A program made the translations under genes and the position numbers. This document shows, in pieces, positions 25,417 to 33,492 of a stretch of 64,000 bases of DNA (its first letter is position 1; every line of letters begins with the position of its first letter). The notes beneath the pieces are model-generated. The model did not search any database. It saw only the letters and a program-made list of their open reading frames with translations, and was not told the DNA's origin. This stretch comes from Caproiciproducens galactitolivorans (GTDB lineage Bacteria; Bacillota; Clostridia; Oscillospirales; Acutalibacteraceae), in assembly GCF_026672255.1 (NCBI RefSeq), contig NZ_JAPOHA010000006.1:62001-126000 (forward strand), given 5' to 3'.

Positions 25417-27708
25417 ATCGCTGACGATTTCGGCCTGCGGATCGGCGTTGAAGGCGAAAAAGCTTTCAAGGACGCGCTCCGCGACATCAACCAGAGTTTC
25501 AAAGTCCTCGGTTCGGAGATGACGCTCGTCACCAGCCAGTTTGATAAAAACGACAAGTCGGTAGATGCCGTCACCGCCCGGAACGCTGTCCTGAATAAGG
25601 AAATCGACGCGCAGAAGGACAAAATCACCACTCTGAAAGCCGCGCTGGACAACGCCGCCTCCTCCTTCGGCGAGAATGACCGCCGCACCCAGAACTGGCA
25701 GGTTCAGCTCAACAAGGCGCAGGCGGAGCTCAACGGCATGGAGCGCGAGCTGTCCGGGAACGAAAAAGCCCTCGCAGCGACGGGCGGCGAGTTTCAGAAT
25801 GGGGCGAAGGACGCCGACAAATTCGGCGACGAGGTGCAGGACAGCGGCAAACAGGCGCACGACGCGGGCGGCAAATTCGAGAAGCTGGGCGGCGTCCTCA
25901 AAGGCGTGAGCGCGGCGATGGGCACGGCTTTCGTGGCGGTCGGCGCGGCGGCCGTCGGGGCGGCGAAATCGCTGACCGACATGACTGTGGGCGCTTCGGA
26001 GTATGCCGACAACGTCCTGACGATGTCCTCGGTCACGGGCATGAGCGCCGACAGCCTGCAGGCTTACCAATACGCCGCCGAGCTGGTGGATACGTCGCTC
26101 GAAACACTCACCGGCTCTATGGCGAAAAACGTGCGCTCTATGTCATCGGCGCAGGCGGGCACCGGCAAAATGGCTGACGCATACAAGGCGCTCGGCGTTT
26201 CGGTAACTGATTCCAACGGAAATCTGCGCGATTCCGAAACGGTCTATTGGGAAGCGATCGACGCGCTGGGCAACGTTTCGAACGAAACCGAGCGGGACGC
26301 CCTTGCCATGCAGCTTTTCGGCAAATCGGCGCAGGAGCTCAACCCCCTCATCGAGCAGGGCTCGGCGGGCATCGCCGCGCTGACCGACGAGGCCGAACGC
26401 ATGGGCGTGGTCATGAGCACGGAATCGCTGGAGGCTCTCGGCAAATTCGACGACAGCGTCCAGCGGCTCAAATCCGGCGGCGCGGCGGCAAAAAACGTCC
26501 TCGGCATGGTGCTTCTGCCTCAGCTGCAGGTGCTTGCCGACAGCGGCGTCTCCCTGCTCGGGACTTTCACCAGCGGGCTGGTTGAGGCGAACGGCGACTG
26601 GACGAAAATCAGCGCGGTCATCGGGACCACAGTGGGCAGCCTTGTTTCCACGCTGATGGCGCAGCTGCCGCAGATCATCCAGCTCGCGCTGAGCATCGTG
26701 TCTAGCATCGGCGGCGCGATCCTCGAGAACCTTCCCCTCCTGGTGGGCGCGGCGTCGCAGATCGTCATGACTCTGCTTCAGGGGCTGATCAGCGCGCTTC
26801 CGCAAATCACGCAGGGCGCTTTGCAGCTGATTTTGGTGCTGGTCAACGGGATCGTCGCAAACCTGCCGCAGCTGGTGAGTGCCGCGCTGACGATGGTGAT
26901 TACGCTGGCAGCGGGTATCGGCGACGCGCTCCCGGAGCTCATCCCCGCGGTCATCGACGCGGTCCTCACGATCGTAAACACGCTTCTGGACAACATGGAT
27001 CAGGTGCTCGCCGCCGCGTTCCAGATCATTGAGGGGTTGGCGAGGGGCCTGATCGGCGCATTGCCGCGCCTGATCGACCGGCTCCCGCAGATCATCGACT
27101 CCATCGTGAATTATATCGTCAACAACCTGCCCTTCATCATCGAAACGGGCGTCAGGATCATCGTCGCGCTGGCAGCCGGCCTGATCCGGGCGATCCCGAC
27201 GCTGGTGGCGAAGCTGCCGCAGATCATTTCCGTGATGGTGAGCGGGTTCGGCAGGCTGCTCGGCGCGTTCACGAACATCGGGAGCAATCTTGTCTCCGGC
27301 ATCTGGCAGGGCATCGCCGGGATGAGAAACTGGATTTATGCCAAGGTGAAGGATTTCTTCGGCGGGATCGTGGAGAGCGTGGAAGGCCTGCTCGGCATCC
27401 GCTCGCCGTCCACCGTGTTCGCCGGGATCGGCGGGAATATGGCGCAGGGCATCGGGCAGGGGTTCAGCAAGGCGATGGACGGCATTTCCGCCGATATGCG
27501 GGCCGCAATCCCGACGAGCTTCAACCTATCGTCCGCCGTCAATCAAAACGGCGCATCGAACGGTTCCACCGGCACTTCTCCTGCGGGCGGCGGCTTTACG
27601 CTGCACATCGAAACTTTCGTCAACAACTCGGAAAAGGACATCCAGCGCCTTGCCTACGAATTCGAGTTCTATCGGCAGCAGGCAGCGGCGGCAAGGGGGA
27701 ACGCGTGA
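25417..27708 (+). CDS. Phage tape measure protein, apparent ATC start
   Basis: A 763-residue protein that sets tail length. The N-terminus (DDFGLRIGVEGEKAFKDALR, DINQSFKVLGSEM) is typical of the family and is followed by long coiled coils, a region with SADSLQAYQYAAELVDTSLE, and a hydrophobic domain of about 40-residue repeats (LPQIIQLALSIV, LPQITQGALQLI, LPQLVSAALTMV, LPQIIDSIVNYI). In this frame there is no ATG, GTG or TTG between the upstream stop and 25519. GGAGG (25403) is correctly spaced 9 bases before an ATC at 25417, just where the family start ('M-A-D-D-F-G') is expected. The ATG at 25519 would delete 34 conserved residues and lacks spacing. The gene follows the inserted nuclease gene. 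Confidence 0.85.
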   Translation: MADDFGLRIGVEGEKAFKDALRDINQSFKVLGSEMTLVTSQFDKNDKSVDAVTARNAVLNKEIDAQKDKITTLKAALDNAASSFGENDRRTQNWQVQLNKAQAELNGMERELSGNEKALAATGGEFQNGAKDADKFGDEVQDSGKQAHDAGGKFEKLGGVLKGVSAAMGTAFVAVGAAAVGAAKSLTDMTVGASEYADNVLTMSSVTGMSADSLQAYQYAAELVDTSLETLTGSMAKNVRSMSSAQAGTGKMADAYKALGVSVTDSNGNLRDSETVYWEAIDALGNVSNETERDALAMQLFGKSAQELNPLIEQGSAGIAALTDEAERMGVVMSTESLEALGKFDDSVQRLKSGGAAAKNVLGMVLLPQLQVLADSGVSLLGTFTSGLVEANGDWTKISAVIGTTVGSLVSTLMAQLPQIIQLALSIVSSIGGAILENLPLLVGAASQIVMTLLQGLISALPQITQGALQLILVLVNGIVANLPQLVSAALTMVITLAAGIGDALPELIPAVIDAVLTIVNTLLDNMDQVLAAAFQIIEGLARGLIGALPRLIDRLPQIIDSIVNYIVNNLPFIIETGVRIIVALAAGLIRAIPTLVAKLPQIISVMVSGFGRLLGAFTNIGSNLVSGIWQGIAGMRNWIYAKVKDFFGGIVESVEGLLGIRSPSTVFAGIGGNMAQGIGQGFSKAMDGISADMRAAIPTSFNLSSAVNQNGASNGSTGTSPAGGGFTLHIETFVNNSEKDIQRLAYEFEFYRQQAAAARGNA

Positions 27709-28415
27709 TGCTGAGTTTCGAATTCGGCGGGAAAGACAGCTTTCGGGATTTCGGCGTCTATGTGGAAAAGCGCCCCAACATTCCGTCGCCGGAGCGCCGG
27801 GTAACCTACATCGACGTGCCGGGGATGGACTCGAGTCTCCGCCGCGACGAGGGCACCTACGGGGATATCACGCTCTCCGTGGAATGCTCGCTTCTCGGCG
27901 ACCCCGTTTCCAAAATCAGCGCCATAAAGGGCTGGCTTCTGGGCGCGGGCGAAGCCGATCTCATTTTCAGCCACATTCCGGGCCGGAAATACCTCGCGCA
28001 GGTGGTCAACAGCATCGACTTCGAGATCGTGCTGAAGGTCACCTCTCATTTCATCATCGTGTTCAGCTGCCGGCCGTTCCAGTACGCGACGGACAATACT
28101 CCCGTCACGGTCAGCGAAAGCGCGACGCTCACCAATCCCGGAACGGTGAAGTCTTTTCCCATGATAAAGGTAACCGGCTCCGGCGCGGGAGCTCTGACCG
28201 TGAATGAAAACAGCGTGTCTTTCAGCAACATTGACGAGAGTATCATCCTAAACTCTGAAATACAGGAAACGTATCAGAACGCCGGCGTGGAACTCATCAG
28301 CAAAAACTCCATCATGACAGGCGAATATCCGGCGCTCCTGCCGGGAGAAAATACAATTTCTTTTTCCGGCGGGATCACATCCCTTGAAATCACTCCGAAT
28401 TGGCGGTGGCTGTAA
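27708..28415 (+). CDS. Distal tail protein (Dit)
   Basis: A 235-residue protein (LSFEFGGKDSFRDFGVYVEK, YIDVPGMDSSLRRDEGTYGD, FIIVFSCRPFQYATDN) with the N-terminal ring and C-terminal galectin-like portion expected of Dit. It forms the hub joining the tube to the baseplate or tip. It starts within the tape measure stop (TGATG) and its stop overlaps the next start (TAATG). Confidence 0.87.
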   Translation: MLSFEFGGKDSFRDFGVYVEKRPNIPSPERRVTYIDVPGMDSSLRRDEGTYGDITLSVECSLLGDPVSKISAIKGWLLGAGEADLIFSHIPGRKYLAQVVNSIDFEIVLKVTSHFIIVFSCRPFQYATDNTPVTVSESATLTNPGTVKSFPMIKVTGSGAGALTVNENSVSFSNIDESIILNSEIQETYQNAGVELISKNSIMTGEYPALLPGENTISFSGGITSLEITPNWRWL

Positions 28416-30928
28416 TGATTCTGGTCTACGATTCCAATGCGCGGGAATTCGATAACAACGGGCTGGGGACAGTCGCTCCCATCTCGTGCGTCGTTTCGGA
28501 AGAAATCAACGGTGCGTTCGAGCTGGAACTGACGCATCCGGTCGACTCGTTCGGCAAATGGAAACGCCTGCAGAAAAACAACATCGTCCGGGCAAACACC
28601 CACCGGGGCGCGCAGGCGTTCCGCATCTACCGGGTGGTGAAGGACGCGGTCGACGGCACTATCAGGGTGAACGCCCGCCACATCTTCTACGACCTGCTGG
28701 CGAATTTCGTGGAGGACGTCAGGCCGACCGGAAAAATCGGCGCGGAGGCCGGGCAGCAAATTCTGGACGGCTGCCAGTACCCGACGCCGTTTACTTTTTC
28801 GAGTAATATCATGCATACTTCCACCGCGTACTTCATTCGGCAGTCGCCGGTGCAGGCTTTCCTCGGCGACACCGATCAGGCGTTCATCTCCCGGTGGGGC
28901 GGCGAGATCGTCCGGGACAACTACAATATTGCGGTCAACACACGGCTCGGCGCGAACAACGGCGTGCGGATCGCCTACGGGAAAAACATGGCGGGGCTGG
29001 AATTTCAGGAGGACGCTTCCGGCGTGGCGACGCGGATTCTGCCGACGGCGCTGACCGAAGACAATCAGGTTCTCCTGCTCCCGGAAAAGTATATCGACAG
29101 CCCGCGTATTTCCGATTACCCGTTTCCGGTCATCACAGCAATGGACACTGGATACCAGGTGGGCAAGGAAGTTGACGGCGCGGTCCCATACCCTACGGTT
29201 GAATCCTGTTACGACGCCATGCGGCAGTTTGTAACCGACCGGTACCTCGCCGGGGCCGACATTCCGACGCTCTCCCTATCCGTGGATTTCGTGGACTGGA
29301 AAGACATTTCCGGGTATGAAAAATATAAATCCCTGCTGACGGTGAACCTCGGCGACGACGTGACGGTCGACTACGCGCCGTTCGGCGTCAGCGTGAAGCT
29401 CCGGGTGTGCGCGGTTTCCTACGACTGCCTGACCGACCGGTTCGAAACGCTGACCATCGGAGAAAAGCGCATTTCCGTCGTCAATTCCATCAACTCCGCC
29501 TCCCGGCAGATCAGCGAGGTGAAGCAGGAGATCACGGTTACAAACCAGACGGTATCTGCCGTCACAGGCAGCGTGGAGGACATCAACAGCGACGACAAGC
29601 TGACCCCGGGCGAAAAGAGCGCCGCCCTGCGGGAATGGAGCGCCTTCGCCAATGAAAAAGAGACTCTCGCTGCGCAGGCGGCGGCGCTCGGCATTTCAGC
29701 CGAGCTTTCCGATTACAACGATGCGTTTCAGCTTCTGTCGAACTATCTGAACGGCGGCGCGCTCTATACGTCCGGCGTTCCGCTCTGGCTGGACGATGAA
29801 CACCGGGATATTACCACCGATATCAGCGGCGAACAGTACCGGCAGAAATTTGCGGAGTATTACGCCGCCCGGAACACGCTGGTGCGGGCGATCACCGCAA
29901 AGCTCAAGGCGCTGGCCGACACCGCGCAGAACGGCGTCGATTCCAACGCCGGGGAAATCACGACGATCAATTCGACGCTCACCACCATCCAGACCGACGT
30001 CGGCGGCCTGCGGACCACCGTTTCCAGCATCGACAACCAGATTTCCAATACCGAGGACGGCATCGCGCTCCGGCTCTCCAACGCGGAATCGACCATCGAA
30101 CAGCACGATTCCTCGATTCAAACAAAAGTCGAAAGCAGCACGTTCGACGGGTATGTCACGGACAACGATTCCAAACTGGAGGACGTAGAAACACAGATCA
30201 CCGTCATGCGGCAGGCGGTGGACGGACTGTCTCTTTCGGTCAGCCGGACCGGCTACCGGAACCTGCTGAAAAACTCGGCGGGCCGGAACGGGCTGACGTT
30301 CTGGGACACAGCCGGCACGGTCGCCACCGTTTCCAATACGGACACCTCGAACAACACGGTCAGCAATTCGGCTTTTCTCATGGCTGCGGGCAGCGCCATC
30401 TCGCAGGAGTTCTCTTTGAAATTCAACGCGGCGCACACGGTGTCTCTGCTCTTCCGGTCCTCCGGTTCCGGCGGAGAAGTGAAAGTGAGCATCGAGCAGA
30501 ACAGCGCCGAAGCCGTCCTATACGACAACACCGACACCGGCACGGACTGGACGTTCGTCACGTTCCAGTTCAATTCCCTCGATACGGTCTGCACCTTAAA
30601 AATTACCGCATCCGTCGAAATCCTTGCGTCCGACCTGATCGTTTCCGAAGGCACGAACGTCGCGCCGTGGGTGCAGTCCGACGAGGAGCTTTATACGACG
30701 AATTTCATCGCGGATGGCACGGGCCTGACGATCGGGAGCAATACGACCGACATGAAGGCGCACATCTCCACCTCGGCGTTTGAGATTTACCGTGGGGACG
30801 ATCTCCGCATCAACGTCGCGCCGGACGGCACGCGGCTGCAGAAAACCATCATCGAGGACGATCTCACCGTCGGCAGCGTCAAAGAAATCGTGCGGGCCGG
30901 GGCCGGCGTCGATTTCGTGGTACTATGA
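28415..30928 (+). CDS. Tail-associated protein with prophage endopeptidase-like N-terminus (Tal)
   Basis: An 837-residue tip protein. Residues 1-370 (LVYDSNAREFDNNGLGTVAP, ELELTHPVDSFGKWKRLQ, VNLGDDVTVDYAPFGVSVKL) form the Tal/minor-structural domain. Then come helical segments (INSASRQISEVKQEITVTNQ) and a C-terminal beta-rich part, probably a carbohydrate-binding-like domain (FWDTAGTVATVSNTDTSNN). It probably initiates host contact and may digest the wall. A catalytic site cannot be named from sequence alone. Confidence 0.82.
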   Translation: MILVYDSNAREFDNNGLGTVAPISCVVSEEINGAFELELTHPVDSFGKWKRLQKNNIVRANTHRGAQAFRIYRVVKDAVDGTIRVNARHIFYDLLANFVEDVRPTGKIGAEAGQQILDGCQYPTPFTFSSNIMHTSTAYFIRQSPVQAFLGDTDQAFISRWGGEIVRDNYNIAVNTRLGANNGVRIAYGKNMAGLEFQEDASGVATRILPTALTEDNQVLLLPEKYIDSPRISDYPFPVITAMDTGYQVGKEVDGAVPYPTVESCYDAMRQFVTDRYLAGADIPTLSLSVDFVDWKDISGYEKYKSLLTVNLGDDVTVDYAPFGVSVKLRVCAVSYDCLTDRFETLTIGEKRISVVNSINSASRQISEVKQEITVTNQTVSAVTGSVEDINSDDKLTPGEKSAALREWSAFANEKETLAAQAAALGISAELSDYNDAFQLLSNYLNGGALYTSGVPLWLDDEHRDITTDISGEQYRQKFAEYYAARNTLVRAITAKLKALADTAQNGVDSNAGEITTINSTLTTIQTDVGGLRTTVSSIDNQISNTEDGIALRLSNAESTIEQHDSSIQTKVESSTFDGYVTDNDSKLEDVETQITVMRQAVDGLSLSVSRTGYRNLLKNSAGRNGLTFWDTAGTVATVSNTDTSNNTVSNSAFLMAAGSAISQEFSLKFNAAHTVSLLFRSSGSGGEVKVSIEQNSAEAVLYDNTDTGTDWTFVTFQFNSLDTVCTLKITASVEILASDLIVSEGTNVAPWVQSDEELYTTNFIADGTGLTIGSNTTDMKAHISTSAFEIYRGDDLRINVAPDGTRLQKTIIEDDLTVGSVKEIVRAGAGVDFVVL

Positions 30929-30942
30929 GGGGGGATGTTTGA

Positions 30943-32652
30943 ATGGCTGAAATCATCAGCGCCCTGAAAAACGGCTCGCAGGTCAAGGTGGTCTATTCCT
31001 ACATGCAGAACATCTCCGCGAACACGTCGTCGATCACCGCTTCGCTGTATGTCCACCGCGACAGCTACGGCCCGTCTTACGACGATTCCTGCCTTGCCTA
31101 TATCAACATCAACGGCTCGAGGGCCATGACGTATACTTCCGGCTTTACGGTCGGGTCAAGCTGGGTTCACATCGGCAGCACGGTAACCGTGACCGTTCCG
31201 CACAATTCCGACGGTACCAAGATCGTCAACATCGTCGGGTATTTCCATTCGAGCGTCACCTCGAAGCTGGAAAACCTCAGCGTTTCCCGGAACATCACGC
31301 TGACAACGATCCCGAGGGCAAGCCGGATCACGGCTTCCTCGAGCTCGTTCAACATCGGCGGCTCCATTACGATCTACACGAACCGGAAAAGCGCTTCGTT
31401 CACGCACGCGGTCAACCTGTATTTCGGGAGCTATGCCGCAACACTCAGCTACGACATCACCGACAGCTACGTCTGGGACACGTCCGGGTGGGCTTCGGCA
31501 ATGTACCAGCAGATCCCAAACACGAATGTGGGGACCGGAACGCTTCGCCTGTATACCTACGATACGGATGGCAACGTGGTCGGGTACACGGAGCTTTCCA
31601 TCACGGCCCGCGTCGTGAACAGCAACCCGTCGTTCACCGGCTTTTCCTATGAGGACGTGGACAGCAACACGGTCGCGCTGACCGGCGACGCTTCGCAGAT
31701 CGTCCGGACAAAATCGAACCTCCGGATCACCGTAACCGGCGCGGCGGCGCAGAATTACGCGGCGGTCTCAGGCTACCGGGTGCAGTACGGTTCCAAGACG
31801 GTGACGAGCAGTTCCAATGTGATCAGCTTCGGAACCGTATCCGCAGACGACAGCCTGACCGTGACCGTCGTCGACAGCCGGGGCAACACGGTTCAGCAGA
31901 GCGCCGCGCTCACGACGATCCCCTATTCCCCGCCGGCGATTTCTTCCGTATCGCTCTCCCGTGTGAACGACATCGAAGCCGGAACCATCCTGACCTGCGC
32001 CGGAACCTACGCGGCCTACATGTTGACAAAGAACCAGTATTCCCTGAAATTCCGGTACAAGGCGACTTCGTCGAGCTCGTGGAGCGATTATGTCCCGATC
32101 TCTCCCGCCTTGGACGGCGGTTCCTTTTCGTTCGATGAAAACATCGGGGATTTCGATATCGACTCGTCGTTCAACTTTGAGATTGTTGCGTCCGATTACT
32201 ATATCTCCACCACGCTGCCGGCCCTGCTGCCCACGGCAAAGCCGGTTTTTTCGATCCGCGACGGGCAGGTGGGCGTCAACAAAATTCCGGAGAACGGGGC
32301 GCTGGATGTGGGCGGAGACGTCTATATCAGCGGCTCCAAGGCTTACAGCGACGCCTACCATCCGAGCGCCGACGCCGTGGGCGGCCTGCGCCTTCTGCGG
32401 GGCGCTGTCTCCGGCACGACGGCCACGCAGACGGCGTACGGCTCGATTTACTACTCCCCGGAAATCAATATCAGTTTCGGAGCGACCCTGCCCGAGGTTC
32501 CGTATGTCCTGACCTCACTCAACACCAACGGGTTCGGCTACTGCAACATCAAAAGCATCAGCGCGACGGGGTTCAGCGTGATCATCACGAATGAAGTTTC
32601 CTCGTCGGATTTAAGGTGGGGAATCCACTGGGTCGCAATTTATGAATCGTAA
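30943..32652 (+). CDS. DUF859-like phage tail fibre / receptor-binding protein
   Basis: A 569-residue, S/T/Y-rich beta-structured protein (MAEIISALKNGSQVKVVYSY, VHRDSYGPSYDDSCLAYIN, VTVPHNSDGTKIVNIVGYFH). The first 400 residues match the DUF859 pattern of siphovirus minor structural proteins. The end (YYSPEINISFGATLPEVPYV to WGIHWVAIYES) looks like an H-type lectin-like knob, a plausible receptor binder. It is the last phage gene; holin, endolysin and lysogeny genes should follow but do not. Confidence 0.78.
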   Translation: MAEIISALKNGSQVKVVYSYMQNISANTSSITASLYVHRDSYGPSYDDSCLAYININGSRAMTYTSGFTVGSSWVHIGSTVTVTVPHNSDGTKIVNIVGYFHSSVTSKLENLSVSRNITLTTIPRASRITASSSSFNIGGSITIYTNRKSASFTHAVNLYFGSYAATLSYDITDSYVWDTSGWASAMYQQIPNTNVGTGTLRLYTYDTDGNVVGYTELSITARVVNSNPSFTGFSYEDVDSNTVALTGDASQIVRTKSNLRITVTGAAAQNYAAVSGYRVQYGSKTVTSSSNVISFGTVSADDSLTVTVVDSRGNTVQQSAALTTIPYSPPAISSVSLSRVNDIEAGTILTCAGTYAAYMLTKNQYSLKFRYKATSSSSWSDYVPISPALDGGSFSFDENIGDFDIDSSFNFEIVASDYYISTTLPALLPTAKPVFSIRDGQVGVNKIPENGALDVGGDVYISGSKAYSDAYHPSADAVGGLRLLRGAVSGTTATQTAYGSIYYSPEINISFGATLPEVPYVLTSLNTNGFGYCNIKSISATGFSVIITNEVSSSDLRWGIHWVAIYES

Positions 32653-32821
32653 CGGCGAAAAATTCTCATCCGGCGATTCTTTCGCATTCACTTGATGTTC
32701 CTGCCTTTCAGAGTTATACTATCATGACAGGATTTTACGGTTTGCCTGGTTCTATCAATCCGGACACCGGGACTTCGGGCAATCCTCGTACGGACAATCT
32801 GTAAAAATTTTACTTACTTAG
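32653..32821. other. Junction between prophage right end and host remnant
   Basis: These 169 bases hold no convincing gene. A 26-codon frame (32724-32804) lacks a clear ribosome site. Somewhere here phage sequence joins the truncated asparagine synthetase. I see no tRNA, no duplicated core and no integrase that would mark an att site. Confidence 0.5.
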
Positions 32822-33277
32822 CAAATTTTTCCTTTATGGGACCGGAAGGACCGGGCAAGCATGGCAAGCGGGCTGGAAGTCCGCGTTCCCTACGCCGATC
32901 ACCGAATCGTCCAGTACGTTTTCAATACGCCATGGGAATATAAAAACCATGACGGCGTCGTCAAAGGTTTGCTGCGTGACGCAGCAAAGGATTGGCTGCC
33001 TGAAGATGTTTTGGCACGCAAAAAAAGCCCGTACCCCAAAACCCATAATCCCGCTTATGAGCTGATCGTCAAGCAAAGGCTGGCCGCCGTACTTTCAGAC
33101 AGCGACGAACCGATCCATCAGCTGATTGATAAAGCCGCCGCCGCGCAGCTTCTGGGCGAAAAATCTGATTACGGAAAACCCTGGTTCGGCCAATTGATGG
33201 CCGGTCCGCAGCTAATGGCTTACTTACTTCAAATCAATTTTTGGCTGAAAAAGTATGAAATTGTAATTAAATTGTAA
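32822..33277 (+). pseudogene. 3' fragment of asparagine synthetase (AsnB-like)
   Basis: From LWDRKDRASMASGLEVRVPY (about 32834) the frame gives the last ~145 residues of the synthetase domain of glutamine-hydrolysing asparagine synthetase (ADHRIVQYVFNTPWEYKNHD, AKDWLPEDVLARKKSPYPK). The amidotransferase domain and the ATP-pyrophosphatase loop (about three quarters of the gene) are missing. An ATG at 32861 is present but internal to the family alignment. The break coincides with the end of phage sequence, so the gene was disrupted by phage insertion or a later deletion. Confidence 0.88.
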
Positions 33278-33293
33278 TGAAACTGTAATGATT
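33261..33293 (+). promoter_or_regulatory. Three tandem 11-bp repeats, response-regulator-type site
   Basis: TTGTAATTAAA, TTGTAATGAAA and CTGTAATGATT follow each other without gaps. Direct repeats with 11-bp period just upstream of a -35 element are characteristic of PhoB/OmpR-type activators. The first two repeats overlap the last codons of the truncated asnB. Confidence 0.6.
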
Positions 33294-33320
33294 GGAAAAC
33301 ACCGATAATTTCCATATAAT
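33292..33320 (+). promoter_or_regulatory. Promoter P1 of the dlt-like operon
   Basis: TTGGAA (33292-33297), 17 bases, TATAAT (33315-33320), touching the 11-bp repeats. Confidence 0.6.
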
Positions 33321-33326
33321 AACAAT

Positions 33327-33367
33327 AAAAAAGGCGTATTTGCGCGATGCAATGCGCTTTTTTTAAT
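33327..33367 (+). terminator. Possible terminator or attenuator downstream of P1
   Basis: An imperfect stem (AAAAAAGGCG... with ...GCGCTTTTTTT, one bulge) ends in seven T. It could end asnB-remnant transcription or attenuate P1; promoter P2 lies beyond it. Confidence 0.45.
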
Positions 33368-33400
33368 TTTTAACTTTTTTTTCGTTCGAATTGGGGTTAA

Positions 33401-33429
33401 TTGACAAAAAGAAAAACGCTTACTATAAT
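33401..33429 (+). promoter_or_regulatory. Perfect consensus promoter P2 of the dlt-like operon
   Basis: TTGACA (33401-33406), exactly 17 bases, TATAAT (33424-33429). Its position shows that translation must start after about 33436, which rules out the longer reading frame from 33391. Confidence 0.85.
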
Positions 33430-33492
33430 GTTGAAAGCGAATGGGATTTTCTTGAAGAAATTCCCAAATATATCCAAAAGGAGACTTTGCTA

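Noticed and set aside
32724-32804. 26-codon frame (MTGFYGLPGSINPDTG...) before an asparagine-synthetase-like fragment, resembling a lasso-peptide layout
   Set aside because: The neighbour is the end of a normal asparagine synthetase, not a lasso cyclase; no leader peptide, protease or transporter, and no ribosome site.
33391-33492. Longer N-terminus for the DltA-like protein
   Set aside because: A perfect promoter (33401-33429) lies inside this stretch, and the TTG at 33493 has a well-placed ribosome site and the family-like start.
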